Notes: generated by a model from the sequence alone, not told the origin. Shown: positions 27,203 to 35,870, numbered from the stretch's first letter. The stretch is 64,000 bases of DNA from Streptomyces platensis (GCF_008704855.1 NZ_CP023691.1:1798001-1862000); one strand, 5' to 3'. Numbers and translations are program-made.

Positions 27203-29803
27203 CTACTTCACCGGCGCCATCTTGTCGACGATGCCCGGATGGTCGGCGATCCACTTCTCGACGCCCTTGTTCTCGTTGCCCTTACCGGCGTCCTGGATGT
27301 CCTGCTCCAGGCTGCCGAGCTCGTCGGCGCTCATCTTCCAGTTCTTCAGCCAGCCGTGGAACTCCGGGAACTTCTCCGGGAAGCTCTTGTTGCCGAGCGT
27401 CTTGATCTGGTTGTTGGCGCCCCAGGTGCCCTTGGGGTCCTTGAGCTTGGTGAGCTTGTACTTGCTGTAGGCCCAGTGCGGCGACCACAGCACCACCGCG
27501 ACCGGCTCCTTCTTGTGGTACGCCCGGTCCAGCTCCGTCAGCATGGCGCTGGTGCCGGCCGAGGTGACCTCGAAGTCCTGAAGGCCGTACGCGGGAGCGA
27601 CGGTGTCCTTGAGGCGCTTCATCTCGCCGGTGCCCGGCTCAATGCCGATGATCTTGCCCTGGAACTCGTCCTGGTGCTCGCGCAGATCGTCCAGGGTCTT
27701 CACACCCTTGACGTACGAAGGCACCGCGATCTCCAGCGAGGTCTTGTCGTACCAGGGCCCGACGTCGACCAGATCCTTCTTGTACTTGTCCCAGTACTGC
27801 TTCTGCGCGACCGGCAGCCAGCCGTCCGTCTCCACATCGATCTGGCCGGTGGACAGTCCCGTCCACATCGGCCCGACATCGAGGTTCCGGATGTTCGGCC
27901 GGTAGCCGCGCTTCTCCAGGACGTTCTTCCACAGGTACGTGGTGGCGATGCCCTCGTCCCACGCGGGGTAGCCGATGTTCGGCGCCTTGCCGGCGTCCTT
28001 GCCCTTGGCGTAGGCGGCGTCGGCGGACGGCGCGAGCTTGTCGACCAGGCCGGGGTGCTTCTTCAGCCAGGTACGCACACCGTCCTGCTCATGGCCCTGG
28101 CCGGCGTCCTTGATGTCGCTCTCCAGGCTGGTGAGCTGCTTCTCGTCCAGGTGGAACTTCTTCATCCACGAGGCGACCTCGGGCTCGTCCTTGGCGAAGC
28201 CCTTACGGCCCAGCAGGTGCAGACCGTCCCCGGAACCGAAGGAGCCCTTGGGGTCCTTGAGCTTGGTGAGCTTGTACTTGTCGTACGCCCAGTGCGGGGA
28301 CCACAGGGTGACCGCGATCGGCTTCTTGGCGTGCAGCGAGCGGTCCAGCTCGGTGAGCATGGACGCGGTGCTGGACTCCTGGACCTTGTACTCGCCGCCC
28401 AGGCCGTAGTCCTTGAGGACCTTCTCCTTGAGGATCTTCATCTCGCCGGCGCCCGGCTCGATGCCGGTGATCTTGCCGCCGAACTGGCCGCCCCTGCCCT
28501 TGAGGTCGTCGAGGGTCTTGACGCCCTTCAGGTAGGACGGGACCGCGATCTCCAGGGAGGTCTTGTCGTACCAGGTGCCGAGGTCCTCCAGCTTGTCCTG
28601 GTACTTCTTCCAGTACGAGGCGTGGGTGGTCGGCAGCCAGGCGTTGGTCTGCACGTCGATGTCACCACGGGCCTGGCCGGCGAACAGCGGGCCGGCCTCC
28701 AGGGCCTCGACCTTGGGCTTGTAGCCGCGCTCCTCCAGGATTTCCTTCCAGAGGTACGTGGTGGCCTTGCCCTCGTCCCAGTTGACGTAGCCGAGGCTGA
28801 TCGGACGGCCGTTGCCGCCGCCGCCCTGGCCGCCGCCCTTGCCCGTCATGCCCATCCCGCCTGCGAGCAGCGCCAGCACGACGATGCCGACCATGGCCAC
28901 GGAGGTGGCGGGCCGCCAGTGCAGGAACTTCAGGCCGCCGAGCGCCGCCTGCGCCTTGGCCAGCGCCCGCCGGCCGAGCGGGGAGACCCGCTGGTTGAGA
29001 GCGCCGGTCATCCGGTCCAGGTACATGGCCAGAATGACGACCGCGATACCGCCCTCGGCGCCCAGCGCCACATCGACCGAGCTGATCGCGTTGTAGACGG
29101 ACCCGCCGAGACCGCCGCCGCCGACCATGCCGGCGATGACGACCATGGACAGCGCCAGCATGATGACCTGGTTGATACCGGCCATGATCGTCGGCAGCGC
29201 CAGCGGCAGCTGGACGCGGAAGAGCGTGCGCCGCGGGTGGGTGCCGAACGCCTCGGCCGCCTCGACCAGTTCCGCGTCGACCTGCCGGATGCCGAGTTCG
29301 GTCATCCGGACCGCGGGCGGCATGGCGAAGACGATGGTGGCGACGATGCCGGGGACGACACCGAGGCCGAAGAAGAGGATGCCGGGGATGAGGTAGACCA
29401 TCGCCGGCATCGTCTGCATCAGGTCCAGGACCGGACGCAGCACACCGCCGACGACCCGGCTGCGGGCCGCCCAGATACCGAGCGGCACCGCGACCACCAC
29501 GGTGATCAGGCAGGCCACCAGCACCAGGGACAGCGACTCGATGGTCGGGTTCCACTGTTCGACCGAGTCGATCAGGGCGAAGCCGCCGAAGGTGAGCAGG
29601 GCGGCCGGCAGACCGCGCAGCCACCAGGCGAGCACCGCGAGGATGCCGGCCAGCAGCAGCGGTTCGGGCCCGGACAGCACCGTGTGAATCGCGTCGTAGA
29701 GGCCGTTCAGCACCTTCGTGATGAGGGTGAAGAACCAGTCGAGGTTGTCGCGCAGCCAGTTGACGGCGCCCTCGGCCCAGCTGCCTATCGGGATCCTAGG
29801 CAC
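27203..29803 (-). CDS. Glycine betaine/proline ABC permease fused to two tandem substrate-binding domains
   Basis: An 866-aa fusion. Residues 1-320 form an OpuAB/ProW-type permease with about seven helices and the EAA loop (DAELVEAAEAFGTHPRRTLFRVQLPLA). A Gly-rich linker (GKGGGQGGGGNG) leads to a first OpuAC domain (about 335-600: ISLGYVNWDEGKATTYLWKE, SLEIAVPSYLKGVKTLDDL, VTLWSPHWAYDKYKLTKLKD). A second OpuAC domain follows (about 612-866: PNIGYPAWDEGIATTYLWKN, SLEIAVPSYVKGVKTLDDL, VVLWSPHWAYSKYKLTKLKD). The Trp residues of the aromatic betaine cage are present in both. It imports compatible solutes with the upstream ATPase, whose frame it overlaps by 8 bp. Confidence 0.92.
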   Translation of the reverse strand: MPRIPIGSWAEGAVNWLRDNLDWFFTLITKVLNGLYDAIHTVLSGPEPLLLAGILAVLAWWLRGLPAALLTFGGFALIDSVEQWNPTIESLSLVLVACLITVVVAVPLGIWAARSRVVGGVLRPVLDLMQTMPAMVYLIPGILFFGLGVVPGIVATIVFAMPPAVRMTELGIRQVDAELVEAAEAFGTHPRRTLFRVQLPLALPTIMAGINQVIMLALSMVVIAGMVGGGGLGGSVYNAISSVDVALGAEGGIAVVILAMYLDRMTGALNQRVSPLGRRALAKAQAALGGLKFLHWRPATSVAMVGIVVLALLAGGMGMTGKGGGQGGGGNGRPISLGYVNWDEGKATTYLWKEILEERGYKPKVEALEAGPLFAGQARGDIDVQTNAWLPTTHASYWKKYQDKLEDLGTWYDKTSLEIAVPSYLKGVKTLDDLKGRGGQFGGKITGIEPGAGEMKILKEKVLKDYGLGGEYKVQESSTASMLTELDRSLHAKKPIAVTLWSPHWAYDKYKLTKLKDPKGSFGSGDGLHLLGRKGFAKDEPEVASWMKKFHLDEKQLTSLESDIKDAGQGHEQDGVRTWLKKHPGLVDKLAPSADAAYAKGKDAGKAPNIGYPAWDEGIATTYLWKNVLEKRGYRPNIRNLDVGPMWTGLSTGQIDVETDGWLPVAQKQYWDKYKKDLVDVGPWYDKTSLEIAVPSYVKGVKTLDDLREHQDEFQGKIIGIEPGTGEMKRLKDTVAPAYGLQDFEVTSAGTSAMLTELDRAYHKKEPVAVVLWSPHWAYSKYKLTKLKDPKGTWGANNQIKTLGNKSFPEKFPEFHGWLKNWKMSADELGSLEQDIQDAGKGNENKGVEKWIADHPGIVDKMAPVK

Positions 29804-30986
29804 CGGCGATCACCTTGTCCTCGGGCTCGTGGCCGGCCGGCGCGTCCGCCGCGGTCGTCTTGCCGGGCGGCACGGCCGTGCCGTCGCCGCCCTGGGCCGG
29901 AACACCGGCCGTGTCCTGCCGGGCGGGTTCGCCGAGGACGGCGAGCAGCCGCTCGGCCGCCACCGCACCGACCAGGTCCCCGTGCTCATCGGTCACGGCG
30001 ACCGGAACGGTGCTGGTCGAGCAGGGGGTGAACAGCTCGAAGAGCGGGGTGTCCACCCCGACGGTGGCGGGCGCCGCGGCCCGGAACTCCGCCGCGGTGG
30101 TGAGCTTGTGGCCCTCGGGGGTGGTCGCACCGAGCACGGTCCCGACCTCGGCCATGATCGCGCCCGCGGTCAGCACCCGCGTCCGGTCCACGTCCTGGGT
30201 GAAGGAGGCGACGTAGTCGTTGGCCGGCGTGACGAGGATGTCCTCGGCGCTGCCGGTCTGCACGATCCGCCCGTCCCGCATCACGGCGATCCGGTCACCG
30301 AGGCGCATCGCCTCGTTGAGGTCGTGGGTGATGAAGACGATGGTCTTCTTCAGGGTCTTCTGGAGTTCGAGCAGCTGGTCCTGCATATCGCGGCGGATCA
30401 GCGGGTCGAGTGCGCTGAAGGACTCGTCCATCAGCAGCAGATCGGCATCGGTGGCCAGCGCCCTGGCCAGGCCCACCCGCTGCTGCATCCCGCCGGACAG
30501 CTCGTCGGGCCAGGACTTCTCCCAGCCCTTGAGCCCGGTGAGTTCCAGTGCCTCGGTGGCGCGCCGGGTGCGCTCGGCGCGGGGGACGCCCTGCACCTCC
30601 AGGCCGTAGGCGGCGTTCTCCAGCACACTGCGGTGCGGGAAGAGCGCGAAGTGCTGGAAGACCATGGAGATCTTCTCGGAGCGGACCTTGCGCAGTTCCT
30701 TGTCGCTGAGCGAGGTGAGGTCCTGGCCGTCGATCCGGACGGTCCCGGCGGTCGGCTCCAGCAGCCCGTTGAGCATCCGCAACAGGGTGGACTTACCGGA
30801 CCCGGACAGACCCATGACGACGAAGATCTGGCCCTCGTCGACCTCGATCGACGCGTCGATCACCGCCGCGGTGGTGCCTTCGGCCCGCAGCTCGTCCCGG
30901 CTCTCGCCGGCTTCGAGCTTGCGGACCGCGTCCTCGGGTCTTCTGCCGAACACCTTGTACAGGTGCTCGGCTTGCAGCCTGGACAC
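29796..30986 (-). CDS. proV: Glycine betaine/proline ABC transporter ATP-binding protein (ProV/OpuAA)
   Basis: A 396-aa ATPase with Walker A GLSGSGKST, Q-loop MVFQHFALFPHRSV, signature LSGGMQQRVGLARAL, Walker B LLLMDESFSALDP and the switch His in VFITHDLNEAM. A C-terminal pair of CBS motifs (about 270-360; VAVTDEHGDLVGAV) resembles the ionic-strength-sensing tail of OpuA. The last 35 residues are low complexity. The start is GTG at 30986 with GAGAGG upstream. It powers the permease/SBP fusion encoded immediately downstream. Osmotic control is expected from the family but not proven by the sequence. Confidence 0.95.
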   Translation of the reverse strand: MSRLQAEHLYKVFGRRPEDAVRKLEAGESRDELRAEGTTAAVIDASIEVDEGQIFVVMGLSGSGKSTLLRMLNGLLEPTAGTVRIDGQDLTSLSDKELRKVRSEKISMVFQHFALFPHRSVLENAAYGLEVQGVPRAERTRRATEALELTGLKGWEKSWPDELSGGMQQRVGLARALATDADLLLMDESFSALDPLIRRDMQDQLLELQKTLKKTIVFITHDLNEAMRLGDRIAVMRDGRIVQTGSAEDILVTPANDYVASFTQDVDRTRVLTAGAIMAEVGTVLGATTPEGHKLTTAAEFRAAAPATVGVDTPLFELFTPCSTSTVPVAVTDEHGDLVGAVAAERLLAVLGEPARQDTAGVPAQGGDGTAVPPGKTTAADAPAGHEPEDKVIAGA

Positions 30987-31011
30987 ATATGCCTCTCTTG
31001 TTGTGTGAAGA

Positions 31012-31040
31012 ACGACCTGCCACCCCCGTAGCCAGGTCGT
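31012..31040. promoter_or_regulatory. Inverted repeat upstream of proV
   Basis: ACGACCTG (31012-31019) faces CAGGTCGT (31033-31040) across 13 nt, just upstream of the proV ribosome binding site. It could be an operator or a leader stem. Confidence 0.3.
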
Positions 31041-31198
31041 GGAGCGGCACGGGGTCGGCCCGCGTTTACCGGTCGAATAGTTGAATCCCGACCTGGTTCA
31101 CTCCGGGTGCGCGCCTGCCCCTCTTTATCTGACTCAAACACAACGGTGATCCAGCTCACGCCTGTGTGACGTATGGGGCATACGGCAAGATGCGGGAT

Positions 31199-32128
31199 GT
31201 GACTCGACGCCTGATGCTCCTCGACACCGCCTCGCTCTACTTCCGCGCCTATTTCGGGGTACCGGAATCAGTCAAAGCCCCGGACGGCACCCCGGTGAAC
31301 GCGGTGCGCGGTCTGCTGGACTTCATCGCCCGGCTCGTCCAGGACCACCACCCCGATGACCTGGTCGCCTGTATGGACTTCGACTGGCGCCCCCAGTGGC
31401 GGGTCGATCTGATCCCCTCCTACAAGGCACACCGGGTCGCCGAGGAGGCCCCGGCCGGGTCCGCGGAGCCCGACGAGGAGGAGATCCCCGACACCCTCTC
31501 GCCGCAGGTCCCGGTCATCGAGGAGGTCCTGGACGCCCTGGGCATCGCCCGCATCGGCGCGGCCGGCTACGAGGCCGACGACGTGATCGGCACCCTGACC
31601 GCGCAGGCCACGGGCCCGGTGGACATCGTCACCGGCGACCGCGACCTCTTCCAGCTCGTCGACGACCGTCGCGGTATCCGCATCCTCTATCCGCTCAAGG
31701 GCGTCGGCACCCTCCAGGTCACCGACGAGGCCCTGCTGCGGGAGAAGTACGGGGTGGACGGCCCCGGCTACGCCGATCTGGCGCTGCTGCGCGGCGACCC
31801 CAGCGACGGCCTGCCCGGCGTTCCGGGCATCGGCGAGAAGACCGCCGCCAAGCTGCTGGCCACCTACGGCGATCTGGCGGGAATCATGGCCGCCGCCGAC
31901 GACCCCGCCTCGAAGGTGACCCCCGCACAGCGCAAGCGGCTGCTGGAGTCGCGCCCGTACCTGGCGGTCGCCCCGAAGGTCGTGAAGGTGGCCACCGACG
32001 TACCGGTGCCCGCCGTCGACCACGCCCTGCCCGTCGAACCGGCCGACCCGGAGCGCCTGGAAGCACTGGCCGACCGGTGGGGCCTCGGCGGCGCCCTCCA
32101 GCGGCTGCTCCTCACACTTCGCCGATGA
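31199..32128 (+). CDS. 5'-3' exonuclease (PIN/H3TH, polymerase I 5'-nuclease-like)
   Basis: The 309-aa protein starts at GTG 31199 (VTRRLMLLDTASLYFRAYFG); an ATG at 31190 is an alternative. The PIN-like nuclease domain has DTAS, CMDFDWRPQWRVDLIPSYKAHR, AAGYEADDVIGTLT and IVTGDRDLFQLVDD, with the acidic metal-binding residues in place. A helix-three-turn-helix follows (GDPSDGLPGVPGIGEKTAAKLL). It is a stand-alone flap/5' exonuclease, as found in addition to PolA in actinobacteria. It lies upstream of the siderophore-interacting gene; an iron box in the 49-bp gap makes cotranscription unlikely. Confidence 0.92.
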   Translation: MTRRLMLLDTASLYFRAYFGVPESVKAPDGTPVNAVRGLLDFIARLVQDHHPDDLVACMDFDWRPQWRVDLIPSYKAHRVAEEAPAGSAEPDEEEIPDTLSPQVPVIEEVLDALGIARIGAAGYEADDVIGTLTAQATGPVDIVTGDRDLFQLVDDRRGIRILYPLKGVGTLQVTDEALLREKYGVDGPGYADLALLRGDPSDGLPGVPGIGEKTAAKLLATYGDLAGIMAAADDPASKVTPAQRKRLLESRPYLAVAPKVVKVATDVPVPAVDHALPVEPADPERLEALADRWGLGGALQRLLLTLRR

Positions 32129-32132
32129 ACTG

Positions 32133-32151
32133 TTAGGTTAGGTATACCTAA
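32133..32151. promoter_or_regulatory. Iron box (DmdR/IdeR-type operator)
   Basis: TTAGGTTAGGTATACCTAA is a 19-bp near-perfect match to the DmdR1/IdeR consensus, including the TAGG repeat and CCTAA half. It lies 27 bp upstream of the siderophore-interacting protein start and would repress it when iron is sufficient. Confidence 0.85.
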
Positions 32152-32177
32152 TAACCTTGGCGTCAGGGGAGATTGCC

Positions 32178-33035
32178 GTGGCAGTAGAGCGTCCGTCCCG
32201 CAAGAAGCCCGCCGTGCACCGCGCCCGGGTGCGGCGCACCGAGCAGCTCACGCCGCACATGGTCCGGGTGGTGCTGGGCGGTGAAGGGCTGGTGGAGTTC
32301 GCCGCGGGCGAGTACTCCGACCATTACGTCAAGCTGGTCTTCCCGCGCCCCGGCGTCGTCTACCCCGAGCCGTTCGACATCGCGCAGATCCGGGCCGACT
32401 TCCCGCGTGACCAGTGGCCCAGCACCCGTACGTACACCGTCCGCAGCTGGGACGCCGAGACCCGCGAGCTGACCGTGGACTTCGTGGTGCACGGCGACGA
32501 GGGCCTGGCCGGTCCCTGGGCGGCCGCGGCACAGCCCGGTGACGAGATCTTCCTGCTCGGCCCCGGCGGCGCCTATGCCCCGGAGGCCGGCGCCGACTGG
32601 CATCTGCTGGCGGGCGACGAGAGCGCGCTGCCGGCCATCGCGGCCTCGCTCGCCCGGATGCCCGCGGGGGTGCCGGTGCACGCCTTCATCGAGGTGGCGG
32701 GACCGGAGGAGCGCCAGGAGCTGCACATACCGGCCGGCGCCGAGGTCACCTGGCTGTACCGTGGCGGCGCCCCGGTCGGCCGCGAACTGGTCGCCGCCGT
32801 CCGGGCGTTGACCTTCCCGTCCGGCCGGGTCCAGGCGTTCGTGCACGGCGAGGCCGGCTTCGTGAAGGAACTGCGGCGGCTGCTCCGCGTCGAGCGCGAG
32901 ATCCCCCGCGAGGACCTGTCCATCTCCGGCTACTGGCGCACCGGCCACGACGAGGACGGCTGGCAGGCCGCCAAGCGCGACTGGAACCAGCAGGTCGAGG
33001 CCGAACAGGAGCCCACCGCGGCGGCGGCTTCCTGA
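32178..33035 (+). CDS. Siderophore-interacting protein (FAD-dependent ferric-siderophore reductase)
   Basis: The 285-aa protein has an FAD-binding beta-barrel (about 15-135: VRVVLGGEGL, PSTRTYTVRSWD, VDFVVHGDEGLAGPWAA) and a C-terminal NAD(P)H domain (HLLAGDESALPAIAASL, VHGEAGFVKELRRLL, ISGYWRTGHDEDGW). It belongs to the ViuB/YqjH/SIP family that reduces Fe(III)-siderophores in the cytoplasm to free the iron. GTG at 32178 is chosen with GGGGA 8 nt upstream. The upstream iron box indicates iron-dependent repression. There are no siderophore biosynthesis or uptake genes alongside. Confidence 0.95.
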   Translation: MAVERPSRKKPAVHRARVRRTEQLTPHMVRVVLGGEGLVEFAAGEYSDHYVKLVFPRPGVVYPEPFDIAQIRADFPRDQWPSTRTYTVRSWDAETRELTVDFVVHGDEGLAGPWAAAAQPGDEIFLLGPGGAYAPEAGADWHLLAGDESALPAIAASLARMPAGVPVHAFIEVAGPEERQELHIPAGAEVTWLYRGGAPVGRELVAAVRALTFPSGRVQAFVHGEAGFVKELRRLLRVEREIPREDLSISGYWRTGHDEDGWQAAKRDWNQQVEAEQEPTAAAAS

Positions 33036-33050
33036 CGCGGCGGAGCCATA

Positions 33051-33089
33051 CGGGCCCTTCCCGGCGAGAGTGCCGCGGGGAAGGGCCCG
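33051..33089. terminator. Bidirectional hairpin terminator
   Basis: CGGGCCCTTCCC (33051-33062) pairs perfectly with GGGAAGGGCCCG (33078-33089). It lies between the convergent siderophore-interacting and MerR genes. Confidence 0.75.
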
Positions 33090-33126
33090 CTGTCGTACGG
33101 GAGCCGGGAGGGGAGCGCCCTGCGCC

Positions 33127-33807
33127 CTACAGGGCCTTGGGAGTTGGCTGCGGCCGCCGCCGGCGGCCGCGCGCCCCCTCCGCAAGACTCTCGAACCTGC
33201 GGGCCGACGCCTCCACATGCGCGAGCCGGCGCAGCGCCGAGAGGACCGCGTCCCCCAGGACGGTCCCCACCACGACGCTCTCCACCAGCCCGTCGACCTC
33301 GGCATTGCGCCCCGCCCACGCCAGATCGGCGGCGGCGACCCGCTCACAGGCCTCGGCGTAGGCGTCCAGGACCTCCTCGAAATCGCCGTGCCCGATGCCC
33401 CGGAAGGTGGCCAGCGCGACGGCCAGTTTCTCGATTGACGGGTTCTGCGGCTCGACCCGCCAGCCGCGGCGGCGGATCAGCTCCGCGACCGTCTGCCGCG
33501 CCTCTTCCATCCCCTCCGGTGCGGCGGCCGTCCGCGGGGTGATCGCCTCCTGCGCCGCGCCGAGCACGTGGTGCACCGACTCCTCCGGTGAGTCGACGGC
33601 GGCCAGCACGTCCCGCACGGCCGAGACCGAAAGCCCCCCGACGTCGATCATCCCCCGGATCAGGCGCAGCCTGCGGACATGGCCGGCGTCGTAACTGGCC
33701 TGGTTCGGGCTGGTCAGCCGGCCCGCGGGCAACAGCCCCTCGCGGACGTAGTACTTGATCGTCGGGATCGCGACTCCCGTCTCGCGACTCAACTCCCCGA
33801 TGCGCAT
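33127..33807 (-). CDS. MerR-family transcriptional regulator
   Basis: The 226-aa protein has an N-terminal MerR HTH (MRIGELSRETGVAIPTIKYYVREGLLPAGR), a wing containing SPNQASYDAGHVRRLRLIRGM, and a C-terminal helical effector domain of about 130 aa that resembles a TetR-like or unknown ligand domain. No Cys pattern for metal sensing is seen, so a small organic ligand is more likely. The ATG at 33807 fits the family start. It is divergent from a membrane-protein operon and probably regulates it through the short palindromes in the 147-bp gap. Confidence 0.9.
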   Translation of the reverse strand: MRIGELSRETGVAIPTIKYYVREGLLPAGRLTSPNQASYDAGHVRRLRLIRGMIDVGGLSVSAVRDVLAAVDSPEESVHHVLGAAQEAITPRTAAAPEGMEEARQTVAELIRRRGWRVEPQNPSIEKLAVALATFRGIGHGDFEEVLDAYAEACERVAAADLAWAGRNAEVDGLVESVVVGTVLGDAVLSALRRLAHVEASARRFESLAEGARGRRRRPQPTPKAL

Positions 33808-33898
33808 CTGCCGCCCTTCTCCTCGCCGGGGCCATCTCCCCGGCGTGCCGAATGGCCGGGCGCCCGCACCCGGCCTTGCCATTCCGCCCTCCATCATA

Positions 33899-33913
33899 GA
33901 TAGTCCAGCTATC
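33899..33913. promoter_or_regulatory. Short palindrome, candidate MerR-regulator site
   Basis: GATAG-TCCAG-CTATC, followed by another GATAG at 33915-33919, lies in the divergent gap 42 bp upstream of the membrane-protein ATG. It is AT-rich against a GC-rich background. Confidence 0.4.
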
Positions 33914-33954
33914 AGATAGCGGAAAGCGCCACTATCCATTCACGGGGGACCCGC

Positions 33955-34953
33955 ATGTCCAGATATCGCTCACTGCTCGCCTTCTCCTGGGCGATGGCCG
34001 CACTCGCCGTCGTCGCGGCGGCCGGCCTGATCGTCGACGACCGGGTCCTGGTCGGCGCGCCCATCTGGCTCAAGCCCCTCAAGTTCGCGGTCTCCTTCGC
34101 GGCATACGGGCTGACGCTGGCCTGGATGCTGTCCCGCCACACGCCCCCGAGCCGGACCGGGCGGTGGGCCGCACACACCGTCGTGGTGACCGGAACCATC
34201 GAGATGGCGATCATCACCGGGCAGACCATCCGCGGCCGGCGCAGCCACTTCAACATCGAAACCCCGCTGGACCGGGGCCTGTTCCTCACCATGGGCGTCA
34301 CCATCGCCGTCCTGTGGGTGGCCACCCTCGTCATCGCGGTCCTGCTGTTCCGCGCCCGCCTGGGTGACCGTGCCGCGACCTGGGCGATCCGGCTCGGACT
34401 GCTGCTCGCCCTGACCGGGCTGCTGCTCGGCGGCCTGATGGCGATGCCCACACCGGAGCAGCAGGCCCAGGGCGCGCTGCGCACCCTCGTCGGCGCGCAC
34501 AGCGTCGGCATCCCCGACGGCGGCCCGGCCATGCCGCTGACCGGCTGGAACACCACCGGCGGCGATCTGCGCATCCCGCACTTCGTCGGCATGCACGCCC
34601 TCCAGGCACTGCCGCTCTTCCTCTACGCGATCGAGGCACTGTCCGGCCGCTGCGCCCGGCTGCGGGACGAGCGGATACGCCTCCGCCTGGTGCTGGTCGC
34701 GGCCGGCTTCACCACCGCGCTGCTGGCCCTGGTGACCTGGCAGGCCCTGCGCGGCCAGGCCCTGATCCACCCGGACGGCGCGACACTCGGCGCCCTCGCG
34801 GCCCTCACGGCGGCCACCGCGGCCGGCACCTTCGCCGCCCTACGACGCCCCGGCGGCGGGACCGGCCCCGGAACCCCGTCCTCGTCCGCCACCACTGCGG
34901 AGATCGCCGAGACCGCCCACCCCCACCACCCCGAGCAGGAGTTGCCGGCATGA
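33955..34953 (+). CDS. Multipass membrane protein of unknown function
   Basis: The 332-aa protein has about seven or eight hydrophobic helices. Features include APIWLKPLKFAVSFAAYG (residues about 30-48), EMAIITGQTIRGRRSHFN, and IPHFVGMHALQALPLFLYA. His residues lie within the last of these segments. The C-terminal 45 residues are hydrophilic. No family name is certain, though similar proteins occur in many actinobacteria. Its stop overlaps the start of the next gene by 4 bp (ATGA), so the two proteins are likely made together under control of the divergent MerR regulator. Confidence 0.8.
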   Translation: MSRYRSLLAFSWAMAALAVVAAAGLIVDDRVLVGAPIWLKPLKFAVSFAAYGLTLAWMLSRHTPPSRTGRWAAHTVVVTGTIEMAIITGQTIRGRRSHFNIETPLDRGLFLTMGVTIAVLWVATLVIAVLLFRARLGDRAATWAIRLGLLLALTGLLLGGLMAMPTPEQQAQGALRTLVGAHSVGIPDGGPAMPLTGWNTTGGDLRIPHFVGMHALQALPLFLYAIEALSGRCARLRDERIRLRLVLVAAGFTTALLALVTWQALRGQALIHPDGATLGALAALTAATAAGTFAALRRPGGGTGPGTPSSSATTAEIAETAHPHHPEQELPA

Positions 34954-35435
34954 CCACCCCCACCCTCTTCAACCTGGCCTTCACCCTCGCGGCGCCGTTC
35001 TGGGCGCTGCTGATCCTGGCCCCGGGATGGCGCTGGACCGACCGGATCGCCGCCTCCCCACTGCCGATGGTGCCGGTCCTCGCGGTCTATGTCGCCCTGG
35101 CCGTCCCGGTGTTCCCCCAGCTGTGGGCCGCCGTCAGCCACCCCGATCTGGCGGGGTTCCAGGAGCTGCTGCGGCTCGGCGGCGGAGCGGGCGCGATCTG
35201 GGCACAGGTGATCGCCTGGGACCTCTTCCTGGGGCAGTGGATGTACCGCGAGGCCCGGGAGCTGAGCATCCATCCGCTGGTGATGGGACCCCTGCTCCTG
35301 TTCACCGTGCTGCTCTCCCCCCTCGGCGTCCTCCTCTTCCTCGCCCTCCGCGCGGGCGCCCGCCGCCGCCTCCGCCGGCCGGGTGCCACACCGCCGCGGC
35401 ACCCGGCCCCGACCGCTGCGGGTCAATACACCTAG
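34950..35435 (+). CDS. ABA4-like (DUF4281) membrane protein
   Basis: The 161-aa protein has four helices. The pattern TLFNLAFTLAAPFWALLILAP at the N-terminus and WAQVIAWDLFLGQWMYREA in the middle (WxxxxxxDLFxGxWxxxxA) match the ABA4-like family, named after a plant protein required for neoxanthin synthesis. The bacterial function is not established. It is translationally coupled to the upstream membrane protein. Its TAG stop shares a CTAG palindrome with the stop of the convergent VOC gene. Confidence 0.82.
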   Translation: MTTPTLFNLAFTLAAPFWALLILAPGWRWTDRIAASPLPMVPVLAVYVALAVPVFPQLWAAVSHPDLAGFQELLRLGGGAGAIWAQVIAWDLFLGQWMYREARELSIHPLVMGPLLLFTVLLSPLGVLLFLALRAGARRRLRRPGATPPRHPAPTAAGQYT

Positions 35436-35797
35436 GGCGTATGACAGACCGCTTCGACGTTGTTGCCGTCGAGGTCACGGACGAAGGCCCCGTAGTACGA
35501 CTCGTGGTACTGAGGCCACAGCCGTGGGGCGTGCAGGGACTCGGCGCCGGCCTCGACGGCGGCGGCATGGAAGGCATCGACGGCCGCCCGGTCGGGCGCG
35601 GCGAAGGCGAGGTGCACCTCACGGGCGGGCCCGTCGTCGGTCGCGGGGACCAGCCAGAGCGTGTGCCCGGTGGTGCCGAAGCTGATGAACTCGCCGAATT
35701 CCTTGGTCCGTTGGGCCCCGAGCGGGGCGAGGACACGGTCGTAGAAAGCCGCGCTGGCAGGAACGTCCGCCACCTGAATCGCCATGTGATCAATCAT
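35432..35797 (-). CDS. VOC-family (glyoxalase/dioxygenase fold) protein
   Basis: A 121-aa single-domain vicinal-oxygen-chelate protein: MIDHMAIQVADVPASAAFYD at the start (metal-ligand His4), VHLAFAAPDRAAVDAFHAA in the middle (His), and FVRDLDGNNVEAVCH at the end (Glu). The betaalphabetabetabeta repeats are visible. Such proteins include glyoxalase I, fosfomycin-resistance enzymes and many uncharacterised members; the substrate is unknown. It converges with the ABA4-like gene with a 4-bp shared end. Confidence 0.9.
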   Translation of the reverse strand: MIDHMAIQVADVPASAAFYDRVLAPLGAQRTKEFGEFISFGTTGHTLWLVPATDDGPAREVHLAFAAPDRAAVDAFHAAAVEAGAESLHAPRLWPQYHESYYGAFVRDLDGNNVEAVCHTP

Positions 35798-35870
35798 GCC
35801 GCCAGCGTTTCACCGGAGCGGGAAATCGGCGCGTGCTTTTCCGCGGCAGCCGGCCGGAACACACCGCACC

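Noticed and set aside
26699-30031. 1110-codon open frame opposite the betaine transporter genes
   Set aside because: Antisense shadow of two well-recognised genes; no domain and no ribosome binding site.
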